A DNA stretch of 64,000 nucleotides from contig CM055315.2 in NCBI GenBank assembly GCA_029255685.2, positions 58,127,181-58,191,180 on the forward strand, given 5' to 3'. The notes under the pieces were generated by a model, which saw only the letters and a program-made list of their open reading frames with translations, was not told the origin of the DNA and did not search any database. This DNA is from Silene conica (lineage: Eukaryota; Streptophyta; Magnoliopsida; Caryophyllales; Caryophyllaceae). The stretch's first letter is position 1; each line of letters starts with the position of its first letter. Positions 34,355-47,128 of this stretch are shown here, piece after piece. Made by a program: the position numbers and the translations under genes.

Positions 34355-36946
34355 TCATAAACATTCTAACACAGTACTCCATCTCACTCATTACTTTATC
34401 TCATAAAAATCGAACTCCAAGTAACCAAGTATCGCACTCATCGACGCATCTAAGACCAAAGACAAGGGGTGAGCGAACTGGCGGGATAAAACCGCAAATC
34501 AATACTTTCATCTCAAAATCGATTTCAAAACTCCGAATATAACTCAATAAGCAAAGTCACACTGGGCCGTAAACACAACATGGCACAACGGCCTAATAAC
34601 TCATAACTCAAACCAGTAACCAATTCTCATTTCAAATTCGATATTAATAAAGTCAAATACTGCATTAAAGGAACTGCTCAACACTTAGAGAGTAAAACTC
34701 TACGCTACTCACCTACGAGTCAAGGTCAAAGAATACGACAACTCGATAAAATACTGAACTGCAGTCTCAATCTCAACGCGAAATCAATCATGGCCTTTGT
34801 TCTAGACTCACGAGCAACTCAATCCCATCGAACTCAATCTCATCAGTACTTACCTTCCAAATTCATTGACTTACTCATATGAATACTTACAATTCCACAG
34901 TTCATAAAATAAGGATCTGGACGCTATACCAAACAACCTAATGCAAAACCATTATGCATAAACAACTAATCAATTACCACAAGTTTACCCATCTCACAAT
35001 TCAACCCGTCTTACAACAAAAGGATTATTTATCAATAGGAGAAACTACTATCAAAATAAAGGAACAATTACAATTTTCAACTCAAATAAGTACTCGTAAG
35101 AAACCCATAGTAATTGTCATGTAAACATATATAACCTCGAGCAATAGCGAGAATATTAGAATCGGTAGAAATCGTGTGACGCAACAAAACAGAATAAGAG
35201 TAGTTAACGCTTACACACCATTGAAATGTAACACAAAACCAATATATTTACAACAATGTAAACAATCAAGAAGCGCATAGTTCATACTCGACAAATTGGA
35301 ATGTTTCATGCTCTTAGTCACACTATAGAAGTAGAATCATATTTTAGAAAGACATAGAGCAAAATTAATTAACGTAATGAAACATAGAACATTGACATAT
35401 TTCACAAGGTACACAAATCATAGACTTACATGACCGTTTAACATTCTCAGATATCAATAAGTTAACAAAATCACTTAGGTACATTTCCCGTCCACTCACA
35501 TTACATCATTTATCATGAAACTATTACTATATACGACTTGCAAAATAAGGGTTTTATACAATGCGCAGCAATTAACATTCAAGCAGGATTTCATCGACAC
35601 CTAGCTATAGAATAGTCATATTGCAACAATCACCATAATTATCAAACATCAAGCTTTATCCTGGTTTATCACTTTTGAAAGTATTTTGAAACGTTTGAAA
35701 CATTGTGACAATTTATAAACACGAATCCAAAACAATTTTGCAAGTTATAGACCGAAACAATACTACACAGAGACATTCTGACTCTCCCTTACTAAAACAT
35801 TGTCCTTGTAGTTCATGAATTATGAAAACAAAATTAACGATAAAAGTAACCGAATTCACCAGACTAGTACTCCCATAAATCATATGTCAACAATTGATAA
35901 TTCAACACATCGTGATCAGATTCTAAGTATAACATTATGCAATTCACTGTTTGGTATAACACTATACTCGAAAAAGTTGTAGGGACTATAATCACAGAGG
36001 GCTAGACAGAGGTAAACTATCAATATACGAAAGAGCATCAACTAGATTCACATTGTTCAAATAATCACAATTACGTATAACAATTAGATTGTCGTGCTAA
36101 TAAGTTACCAGTTAAATTTCATTCTACCCCTTGTCAAGACTCTTCACTGATAAACATGATTTTAACATCACATACGAACATAACATAGTTCATATTGATT
36201 AAACTGTTATACAAAACTTACATAACTCACAATTTCACCAATTAAACATTATGCAACAATATACAAAATTCATAATTAAATAACCGTTTAGCTACCTTGC
36301 GAGCTATTATGCATTTTATGAAATATATCGAACTAGCTAATCATAGGAAAAAAAAATCGAATGCATACCTCAAGGGGATTATTGATAACAAATAATTGGT
36401 CTGAACAAAACCTTACAGTGATTCAACAGAAAAATTGGACAACTTGCAAAATCACAATTAAATAACGACTCGATAAGATTTTACATGGCTTATCACTTTG
36501 AAAACGTGAAAGAATATTCTGAACAGTGAAGTTGGAATCATGCCTAAACAATAACCATGTTTTAAATGATTTCATTTACAAGAACATGGATCAAAACGGA
36601 ACTGTGCAGCAACAGTCTGACCACTGTCAACTAGAAGATTTATTTTTCAAAGTATAGCTCCTATTAACATGATACCAAAAGCATTGTAAAACCGGTTCAA
36701 GAGGTTATCACAAATAAAACTTTCATACTCAAATATGGAGCACATTTAAAATGACTGCCCATACAAACAAGGTAACATTTTGGTCGTTTATTAAAATTTT
36801 GCTTTTGTTACGATTTCACATTACTACATCGAAATTTAACCATTCTTCTTCGGAAACACGTTGGCACACATTTGAAGCATAGACATCACTTGTACCATAT
36901 TAACATTCATTCCTCACTTCGACAATAATTATCATCTAGAACACGG

Positions 36947-36978
<32 letters not shown>

Positions 36979-37772
36979 CGAAATTGAATGTAGGCTCAAC
37001 TAAATAACTCGTTAGTTATACGTGTGTATATATATATATAAATTAGTTTCTACCATCGCACAATCACCACTTATTCAAGTACGGAAATATAAACTAGGAG
37101 TTACTACGATGTCCCTTATTGATTATTAACTTCATAACAAATTTTAAATGCGTATAATAGACATAAAATCTTAAGTACGATATATGCAACACATAACTAT
37201 ATACATTCATGGCTTAGGGAAACACATTCCGCATATCACTAGACATGGATTACTATAACATTTAATCATAAGATCAAGTGAATTACTCGTCCTTACAAGG
37301 AGTTAAACATCAAAATCATATAATAACGATAGTCATTTAAATACCAGATAATCGTATGAACATTTTAAAATACCAAAATCATATGATCACATCACTCTGA
37401 ACTATCGCTCAATAAATATACATCCATCCTCTTGGAATTTCAATTCAATCATCCAACTCGATCCACATTTCGTATTACACACATCATTCCATCCGACATT
37501 ATTAATCATAACTCAGATATTACTTACCTCATTCTTCTCCTGCAAGTACGTTAGTACAAGATGACTAGGTCACTATAGAATCTACCCCACTCTTCAATTT
37601 CTCTCATTAGGTTCCCGAGACAGAACCGAAAGGGCCCATGGTTTGGTGTGAGGGGGCCCCTAACTCATCCCGTTCCTTTTTGGGGCTCCTATCAGTTTCA
37701 CCTCGGGGTTCATTTTATTTGACTCGTCCTACGTTCATTATTATTCATTTGATTTAGGCCTGAGGATCATTC

Positions 37773-37784
37773 GCTCTGATACCA
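37773..37784 (-). other. Element F primer binding site next to LTR B
   Basis: The minus strand reads TGGTATCAGAGC, three bases after LTR B. This is complementary to the 3' end of plant initiator tRNA-Met. Confidence 0.9.
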
Positions 37785-37787
37785 CTT

Positions 37788-40063
37788 TGTAACACCCCCA
37801 TTTATTTAAGGGCCTGTACTAGGACTCCTCAGATAAATAAAGGTGTTACCATCTCGGTTTCCCGAGGCAGTAGATACAAAGGAAAGATAAACAGTACTTT
37901 AATTAAAATTAAAGTCATTTCATGTTCTTACAACTGTATCCGAAAGTCTCAACAAAATAAATAAAGTACAACTCATACTAAACTGACTAAGGTGATCTAG
38001 ACTCTAGTCTGGTCCGGATCCAAGCTCTTACTCCCATAGCTCCCCCTTAGTCTCAGCCACCTGTCAATCTGCTCCCCAATAAATTGGTTCATCACAGGTG
38101 ATCACGAATACACAGGGTCAACCACGAGGTTGAGTAGAGAAAAACTGTAAACAAACCACATTACTATAAATAGAAAGTCGAACTTCTCCACTCCGAATCA
38201 CAAGACCCATAATTCTCCACACCAATCACAAGACCCTTTATCTCCGCACCAATCACAAGACCCTTTATCTCCGCACCAATCACAGACCCTTTATCTCCGC
38301 ACCAATCACAGACCCTTTATCTCCGCACCGATCACAGACCCTTTATCTCCGCACCAATCACAGACCCTTTATCTCCGCACCGATCACAGACCCTTTATTC
38401 GTCACATCGTATCGTGTCACAGAATTATTCAATCAAATAAAGCAATATATCACATTCATTCAATATAATAAGATGAACATTGTTAACAACGTTTAATAAT
38501 CAAATAACTCATCAACAGGCATACGGTATTCCCCTACCTCAAGCTGCAGAAAGACAAAGTCAACCGAAAAGCTGCTAGAAGTGTTCCACGCGAAAACCGT
38601 CACCTAACATGTATTATGTAACGAATTAATAGACATCCCGAATCCCCATACTCAAGTTACACCTACTATAAAGGCAACCTTCTAAAAGTGGAAAGTTTCC
38701 AAAAATGGAAACTTTCCCAAAATAGAAACTTTCTTAAAAAAAAAGAAATTCCCGACTCATAGAACCTTCAATGAAATCATCTTAATAATTAACCACCCCC
38801 TTTTGTATAACACCAAAGCACTAATACAAATAATATTGATAATAGTAACACTAACTTAACAATAAAGGAAAACGTTACTAAATAACGTTATCATATACTA
38901 ATAACAATAGTATTAATATTAATATTAATATTAGTTATGTTAATAATAAAAATTATAATAATAATAATAATAATAATAGTACAACTTCAAGCACATTCAC
39001 AACAATGAAGTCCACGACAATAACGCACTACCTCCAACACAACCGTGAACAAGCAGCCCCACGACACTACATTTCAAGACGCATAACCGCAAGCCAAGCC
39101 ACCCCTAGCCACCACTATCGACCCCATCCCCGAGCTTGTACTACCAACTACAGCCACCGTCCTTTCGCTGCCACCTGAACCCACCGCACACTCCCCAATG
39201 TACTGTCCAAACTCGACTACACACACACGGTTATTCTGTTTTCGTTGCCGTCACCCAACCACCCTCTCTTCTCACGCCACCCTCGCTAACCACCAGTCCC
39301 TACGCATCCCCTGGACACCACCATCATCACCACTGCTCCACGGTGGTTCCAGGGGTCTTTACGTCCTCCCTTCGTCGCCCCTCGAAACACCACAAACGCC
39401 CTCACAAACACCCTCCACTCACGGCACTACTCATTGTTTCTGTACCGCTATATCGAAAACGCTACAGAAAGGAAACACGTTTGTTTCTACCATCACTCAC
39501 CACCCTAACCACCACCCTAAACGACACCCTTCAACCCAGGTCAGTCGCCTATTCCCAATACACAAAAAAAAAGAAGAAAACGAAAACAGGTTATTAACAC
39601 GAACAAGAAACAGAGTATAACTTACAATAAGATGAACGCGATGATGGTGACGACTGCAAAACCTCGTTTCTTTCTATTTCGTTGTTCTCACGCCAATAGG
39701 GTTAGGGTTTATGGTGTACATGGAGGAGGGAGGCAGACGGGTGTAGAATTGTATTTTGTGTTTTGTCGGTGGAAGGAATTGCTAGGGCTTCAAATTGGAA
39801 CGACTTGGGGTTGTATGAATGTTACGTGGTTCTCACTTTCAATCCCAAGTCTAAGCCCATCATCAATTAATCATAACCCCAAATCTTATAACCCATCACG
39901 CACCCCAAGGCTATATCCCGCTCTCAACTCGTAACTCAAAATAAACGAGCCTTTAGAAATATAACTATACTAATTACGACTTAAATATAAAGCAAGTATA
40001 TATGAGGAATAAAATATAAATTAGGAACTATATTTAATTATAAATATATTATCAAAATTAAGC
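37788..40063 (-). repeat. Element F LTR B, truncated
   Basis: Matches LTR A from TGTAACACCCCC up to AAAATTAAGC at 40063. About 200 bases that should follow on plus (the start of the LTR on the element strand) are missing, and TRIM-derived sequence begins instead. Confidence 0.9.
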
Positions 40064-40410
40064 CTTGGGGTCGTAACACACCCCCAATTAGATGGGAGGT
40101 AAGCCTTTGGGCCCATTATTTGTCCTCACTTAAGCCCAAAAGCACAAGGCCTTGTTACTAAGTGGTGAGTGGGAGCTATTATAAACATATCACAAGACTC
40201 TCAATCTACCGATGTGGGACAAATCTCCACACAAACTCATATCATACTCTTGGGGTGTTACAAACTCCCCCACTTAAAGAACACAACGTCCTCGTTGTGC
40301 CTCAAACTTGACCACAACCAGGGCCAGAATCCTCCCCCGCTAGGTGTGTGACCCGGGTACTCCCGACCACAGGCTCACCACACGGTCGCAGGGTCGCTCT
40401 GATACCACTT
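40064..40410 (-). mobile_element. TRIM segment fused to LTR C: PBS, short interior, PPT and one TRIM LTR
   Basis: Minus-strand order after LTR C: PBS TGGTATCAGAGC (plus 40396-40407), about 100 bases of interior, a hairpin (stem CACAACG, loop AGGA, plus 40282-40299), a PPT (TTTAAGTGGGGGAGT), then a TRIM LTR (40262 to about 40064) starting TGTAACACCCCAAGAG. That LTR is clearly related to the TRIM at 62388-62809 (shared TCCCACATCGGTAG and AACAAGGCCTTGTGCTTTTG). The 5' TRIM LTR is absent and LTR C of F stands in its place, joined at the PBS that both families share. Confidence 0.85.
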
Positions 40411-42868
40411 TGTAACACCCCCATTTATTTAAGGGCCTGTACTAGGACTCCTCAGATAAATAAAGGTGTTACCATCTCGGTTTCCCGAGGCAGTAGATAC
40501 AAAGGAAAGATAAACAGTACTTTAATTAAAATTAAAGTCATTTCATGTTCTTACAACTGTATCCGAAAGTCTCAACAAAATAAATAAAGTACAACTCATA
40601 CTAAACTGACTAAGGTGATCTAGACTCTAGTCTGGTCCGGATCCAAGCTCTTACTCCCATAGCTCCCCCTTAGTCTCAGCCACCTGTCAATCTGCTCCCC
40701 AATAAATTGGTTCATCACAGGTGATCACGAATACACAGGGTCAACCACGAGGTTGAGTAGAGAAAAACTGTAAACAAACCACATTACTATAAATAGAAAG
40801 TCGAACTTCTCCACTCCGAATCACAAGACCCATAATTCTCCACACCAATCACAAGACCCTTTATCTCCGCACCAATCACAAGACCCTTTATCTCCGCACC
40901 AATCACAGACCCTTTATCTCCGCACCAATCACAGACCCTTTATCTCCGCACCGATCACAGACCCTTTATCTCCGCACCAATCACAGACCCTTTATCTCCG
41001 CACCGATCACAGACCCTTTATTCGTCACATCGTATCGTGTCACAGAATTATTCAATCAAATAAAGCAATATATCACATTCATTCAATATAATAAGATGAA
41101 CATTGTTAACAACGTTTAATAATCAAATAACTCATCAACAGGCATACGGTATTCCCCTACCTCAAGCTGCAGAAAGACAAAGTCAACCGAAAAGCTGCTA
41201 GAAGTGTTCCACGCGAAAACCGTCACCTAACATGTATTATGTAACGAATTAATAGACTTCCCGAATCCCCATACTCAAGTTACACCTACTATAAAGGCAA
41301 CCTTCTAAAAGTGGAAAGTTTCCAAAAATGGAAACTTTCCCAAAATAGAAACTTTCTTAAAAAAAAGAAATTCCCGACTCATAGAACCTTCAATGAAATC
41401 ATCTTAATAATTAACCACCCCCTTTTGTATAACACCAAAGCACTAATACAAATAATATTGATAATAGTAACACTAACTTAACAATAAAGGAAAACGTTAC
41501 TAAATAACGTTATCATATACTAATAACAATAGTATTAATATTAATATTAATATTAGTTATGTTAATAATAAAAATTATAATAATAATAATAATAATAATA
41601 ATAGTACAACTTCAAGCACATTCACAACAATGAAGTCCACGACAATAACGCACTACCTCCAACACAACCGTGAACAAGCAGCCCCACGACACTACATTTC
41701 AAGACGCATAACCGCAAGCCAAGCCACCCCTAGCCACCACTATCGACCCCATCCCCGAGCTTGTACTACCAACTACAGCCACCGTCCTTTCGCTGCCACC
41801 TGAACCCACCGCACACTCCCCAATGTACTGTCCAAACTCGACTACACACACACGGTTATTCTGTTTTCGTTGCCGTCACCCAACCACCCTCTCTTCTCAC
41901 GCCACCCTCGCTAACCACCAGTCCCTACGCATCCCCTGGACACCACCATCATCACCACTGCTCCACGGTGGTTCCAGGGGTCTTTACGTCCTCCCTTCGT
42001 CGCCCCTCGAAACACCACAAACGCCCTCACAAACACCCTCCACTCACGGCACTACTCATTGTTTCTGTACCGCTATATCGAAAACGCTACAGAAAGGAAA
42101 CACGTTTGTTTCTACCATCACTCACCACCCTAACCACCACCCTAAACGACACCCTTCAACCCAGGTCAGTCGCCTATTCCCAATACACAAAAAAAAAGAA
42201 GAAAACGAAAACAGGTTATTAACACGAACAAGAAACAGAGTATAACTTACAATAAGATGAACGCGATGATGGTGACGACTGCAAAACCTCGTTTCTTTCT
42301 ATTTCGTTGTTCTCACGCCAATAGGGTTAGGGTTTATGGTGTACATGGAGGAGGGAGGCAGACGGGTGTAGAATTGTATTTTGTGTTTTGTCGGTGGAAG
42401 GAATTGCTAGGGCTTCAAATTGGAACGACTTGGGGTTGTATGAATGTTACGTGGTTCTCACTTTCAATCCCAAGTCTAAGCCCATCATCAATTAATCATA
42501 ACCCCAAATCTTATAACCCATCACGCACCCCAAGGCTATATCCCGCTCTCAACTCGTAACTCAAAATAAACGAGCCTTTAGAAATATAACTATACTAATT
42601 ACGACTTAAATATAAAGCAAGTATATATGAGGAATAAAATATAAATTAGGAACTATATTTAATTATAAATATATTATCAAAATTAAGCAAATACGAACGA
42701 AATGCCATTTTATATACTAGTTATCGAATATAAAAAAATAAAAAATAATGCAATACGAAATAATCGTAGAAATACGATTTATAAAATAACAACGGCTTAC
42801 GTAAATCCCTTTATAAACATTCTGTTTGAAATACGTTTTAAAACATGGTTATAAAACGGGGTATTACA
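40411..42868 (-). repeat. Element F LTR C (outer 5' LTR)
   Basis: 2458 bp, full length, nearly identical to LTR A; it ends GGGGTATTACA at 42868, next to the CCACC duplication. Confidence 0.95.
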
Positions 42869-42873
42869 CCACC

Positions 42874-43758
42874 GCACCGACTTCCCCCTAGTCATCGGTG
42901 GTACCACCCCCAAACCAATCTGACCAAAACGATAAAAGGATGCTAACACCCCGTTCCCTGCTCCCTTCCAGAACCACCGTGAAAACAAACCCCCTGACCA
43001 CCATACGACACCCTCCTGGCCACCACGACAACCACTAGTCTACCCCATGACTCTCCCTTGACATGTACAATAACCCACGACTCCTTCTTTTATCATAAAC
43101 AGAGACAACAAAAGACAAACACAAACACATATAACCGACAACCATGCCGACACAGCCACCTTCAGACGCCTATACGACGGTGTTAGGGTGGTCAAAGACG
43201 ACAACCTAAGGTTCAACACAGACCACCGTACATCACATATTAGTATTTTGCAAAAACGAGACTTTTTCATAAATTAAAAGTAGTTGTAACAGAGGCACGA
43301 AATTGAACGCAGACAACCAAGAAAAAAAACGATGTGATGAACATACCCGACTCTTGGCCAAAACGAAACACCTTAGACTAGGTTACAACCACCGTGATAA
43401 GCTTCCTTCCCTTCTCTGACAAGGCGGCTAGGGTTTGATGTGCTCAGATTTGTATTAGGGTAGGGTTAAGTGTTAGAAAAACCAGTCTATATATGACGGC
43501 AGGGCTGTGTTTTTCAGCTTCTTATGGTTACACGGGTGGTGGGCTGTTTTGTGTTGGCACACAAAACGAGGCCCAATGCTAGGGTTGGCGAGTGATCCCA
43601 GGTTCGATCCCCACCTAAGGCATATCTAGTACTAAACCATAACATATTCCTACTTGTCAACACAACCCATTGAGCGTAAAAGCGTTGTTTAACCATCGAC
43701 ATAACATAAGAATAAAATGTAATTTCGTAACAAATAACCCAAGTTTCGGGGTATTACA
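42874..43758 (-). repeat. Solo LTR D, third part
   Basis: The remaining 885 bp of LTR D, ending CGGGGTATTACA at 43758, followed by the ATCCT duplication (43759-43763). It is noncoding. Confidence 0.85.
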
Positions 43759-43763
43759 ATCCT

Positions 43764-45157
43764 GAACCAAATCAGAATTAGTAAACTGATCCTGGATAAC
43801 TATAGTAGGGAGAGTTACATTGTCTTCTTCAAAGATGAAATCTTTGACCATATCTTCCCTCCCAAATTCAACATCCTCAAAGAATAGGGCATTTCCCGTC
43901 TCAAAAATTACCTTAGAAGTGGGATCATAAAATTTGTACCCCCTAGATCTTTCAGGGTATCCAACAAAATAACAACTGACAGTTCTCGCGTCTAGTTTAC
44001 TTTCATGGGGCCTATAAGACCTTGCCTTATCTGGACAACCCCAAATGTGTAAATGCTTTATACTAGGTTTCCTACCAGTCCATAATTCATAAGGGGTTTT
44101 AGAAGCTACTTTAGTTGGTACTCTGCTTAAGATTAAGTTGCAGTCTTAATTGTCTCTCCCCAAAGAGATTATGGTAGAGTTGTATGACTAATCATACTTC
44201 TCATCATATACTTTAAGGTTCTGTTTCGTCTTTCAGCAACACCATTCATTTGTGGAGTACCTGGCATGGTGTACTGAGGGACAATACCACACTCCTCTAG
44301 GAATCTAGCAAAAGGCCATGGACGTTGTTCACTTGATCCATCATTTCTGCCGTAGTATTCACCACCACGGTCAGATCTGACTTTCTTTATTGTTTTGCCA
44401 AGTTAATTTTCAACTTCAGCCTTAAATGATTTGAATACATCCAGTGATTGAGATTTTTCATGAATTAGATATAGGCAGCCAAATCGAGAGTCATCGTCTA
44501 TGAACGTAATAAAATATTGTTGACCATTCCAAGAAGTTGTAGGGAATGAACCACAAATATCTGTATGAATATGTTCTAAGACATCCGAAGCTCTTTCAGC
44601 ACCTAATCTCCTTTTGTCTGTTTGTTTTCGTTTGATACAATTAATGCAAACATTAAAGTCTGAAAAATTAAGAAAAGCAAGAACTCCATCTGTCACAAGT
44701 CTTTCAATTCTTTGTTTAGAAATATGTCCTAAACATTTGTGCCATATTGACGATAAATTCTCATTTGTCAATTTTCTTTTGGTACCACCGTAGCGACTTA
44801 TATGTAAGGTTTCATTAAAAGAGATATTTGTATCAAGCAAATATAGGTTATCATATCCAGATAAAAAACCAGAAGCAGCCAACTTTGAATTATGAAAAAG
44901 ACTGAATTTATTGTTTCCAAATGAACTACAATAACCAAATTTGTCCAAAGCAGAAATTGAAACCAAATTCCGTCTAAATGACGGTACGACAAAAGTCTAT
45001 TTCAAATCCAAATAATTTCCAGTCTTTATAATAACCTAAATGTCCCTATAGCTTTAACTTCAACTGCTTTCTAGTCTCCCACATAGATGTATCCTTCACC
45101 ATTAACTGGATTTCGGCAGCTAAGACAGCCCTACATGGACACACTTATGTGAGTAGT
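43764..45157 (-). pseudogene. Copia I polyprotein: GAG-pre-integrase and integrase part
   Basis: The best piece, 44403-44966, encodes the linker before integrase (IWHKCLGHISKQRIERLVTDGVL, CINCIKRKQTD) and the start of the integrase core (HIDTDICGSF-like HIHTDICGSF, YFITFIDDDSRFGCLYLI). Further core sequence continues to 43764 in broken frames. It is the N-terminal continuation of the fragments at 16504-17851. The gag part would lie to the right, but element G starts at 45163. Confidence 0.8.
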
Positions 45158-45162
45158 AGCAC

Positions 45163-46746
45163 TGATGCGTGTCTATTTTATGATGTTTTACATCTATTTT
45201 CACAAGCATTTTAAAGCTCATTTACGATGTTTTAGCCTTTATTTCCCAACTTTTGTCTACTTTCGTGTTTTTATGCTCTTTTGCAGAATTATGCGGAAAA
45301 GAGGCGATTTCAGGCTAAATGCTACCCTCGGGAATTTTGCATAACCAAGGAACGAGGAGGAAACAACACCTAAAGCGTAAACCAAGGACCATAAAACCAA
45401 TTTAAGAAGAATTCAGAAGCTGGCACACAGGAAGATCGGTCGACCGACCGACTACCCTGGTCGGTCGACCAAAATACCTGTTATCTCAAAATCAGAATTC
45501 AACTTACGAAGACAGAAACCTGTTGGGCCCGATAATCGGTCGACCGACCGCATCACCTGGTCGGTCGACCGCAGCGCAGACTTCAGAGATTTCGCAAAAG
45601 CCCGTGAAGGATTAGGTTAAGGGAAAACGCTTTTGTAATTCTTATTTAAGCCTAATTCGTGATTAGGCCTAAGCATCAAGTTTTACATATCTAGCATCCA
45701 GTATAATCTAGTCTTTAGCATCTAGTTTTAATATTCGTTTCTTTAGTTTTAATTAGCATTGTTCTTGGATTCATTCAACAATTGTTCCACGCAATTCAAT
45801 AAGTTCTTTCTTCTGCCTTCATTCCTTATTCGGTAATTCTCCTTTAATTTCAGTATTCGTATTGTTATTTCGATAGAATTTCTAGTATCCGGTTTAGTGT
45901 AGAATCCCTAAACCTTATTGTTTATCGCATGTTTATCATATTGTTTTCTATGAATTCTGTTTTCTCAATTGTTATTATTGTTCTTGTTATAGTTATGAGT
46001 AGCTAAACCCCATGTTAGGATGTAGGTGAGTATTTGCATAGATGGTGTAAATTCGGAATCGACCTGTAGCAGACCTCTGGTCGGCCGACCGGTTTAACTG
46101 GTCGGTCGACTGGGGTAGTCGGTCGATCGACTGAAATAGTTGGTCGATCGACCGACCTCGCGTACGTTTTCAGACTGTTTTGTTTTGTTAATTATAATAC
46201 CCTATAATGAGACTGAAAGGAGACTTATAAGATGTTAGTAATGACTCACCTAAGATTAAAAGATACGGGAAGGGCATTGGTTAACATTTTAAGACGGCTA
46301 GGTTACTAAGACTGAAAGGTATGTGACCTAGAATTTAGGAATCACCCTTATTGTTGACACCCAATATTTGTGAGACCTAGGAACTAATAGCATAGGCCGA
46401 AAGGAGCTATTAGGTAACCTAGACCGAGAGGATTTGTTACACCCCTTACGCGACTGCAATACATGTTCACCTAGAATTTATACCATCGTAGCTTTTATGA
46501 ACCAATCATCCTTACATTCTTTTTATCATTAGTTTTATTCATATCTTGTTTTTGTTTTATCTTGTCCTTATTTTATTAGACTTAGTGATAATTAGTCAAT
46601 CAAACCCCCAATTTTGTTACCTTAAGACATCAACATAGAACAATAAACATTTCCCACCTCCTTGTGGTTTAACCCTTGACTTTCACTATCTAGTTAAAGC
46701 TAAGGTTTATAAATATTATCTTTGGCACCCTCAACGACGGGTGTCA
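45163..46746 (+). repeat. Element G 5' LTR with eight phased dyads
   Basis: 1584 bp, TGATGCGTG to GGGTGTCA, with ends matching the E LTR. Dyads start at 45438/45459, 45538/45559 and in a run of four at 46079/46100/46121/46142; every interval is 21 bp. Confidence 0.9.
46079..46153. repeat. Run of four dyads, 21-bp period
   Basis: Four dyads with central bases GC, GT, AT and AT and three different 9-bp spacers (GGTTTAACT, GGGGTAGTC, GAAATAGTT). Unequal spacers at a fixed period argue against recent simple tandem duplication. Confidence 0.95.
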
Positions 46747-46751
46747 AATTT

Positions 46752-46764
46752 TGGCGCCGTTGCC
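46752..46764 (+). other. Element G primer binding site
   Basis: TGGCGCCGTTGCC, five bases after the LTR; same tRNA-Asp type as in E. Confidence 0.85.
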
Positions 46765-47128
46765 TGGGAGGTGACGCCAGTTTTTATTGTTTTTTGTTTT
46801 TGTTTTTGTTTTTGTGTTTAAGGAACTTTGTTCCTTAAACCTTTCTTACTCTTTTCTTGTAGTTTCCATCTTATGCGCAGGTCAGTTCAAGGAGAACTCC
46901 TACCACTCGACCTAGAACTTGAGAGGACACTAAGAGCGAAGAAGAAGCTTTTCCTATAGAATAAAGAAGGAGGTTCTACATCTTCTTTATTCCAAGAAGA
47001 CCTTTTCGACCAACCACCAACACCAAATCACCCTCACACCACCAAATCCACCACATTCACCACATAATCCACCCACACCCACAACACCTTAAAATACCCA
47101 CTTTCTAAACCCAGACGAAGAAGAGAAG

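Larger units (their letters stand above)
34032..37787 (-). other. Element F interior, no coding sequence
   Basis: 3.76 kb between LTR A and LTR B, strongly AT-rich, with no ORF of note on either strand and no recognisable gag or pol motif. It includes a run of 30 A at 36947-36976. The only clear signals are the hairpin-PPT modules at one end and the PBS at the other. Confidence 0.85.
31576..42868 (-). mobile_element. Element F: noncoding LTR retrotransposon with three LTRs and a TRIM segment
   Basis: An 11.3-kb unit flanked by one target duplication, CCACC (31571-31575 and 42869-42873). Minus-strand order: LTR C, PBS, short TRIM-derived segment, LTR B lacking its first 200 bases or so, PBS, 3.76-kb interior without ORFs, three hairpin-PPT modules, LTR A. 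With no coding capacity it is a large non-autonomous (LARD-type) element moved in trans. The three LTRs are almost identical, so the structure is young. The single duplication around all of it implies that it integrated as a whole, or was rearranged between its outer LTRs later. Confidence 0.9.
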
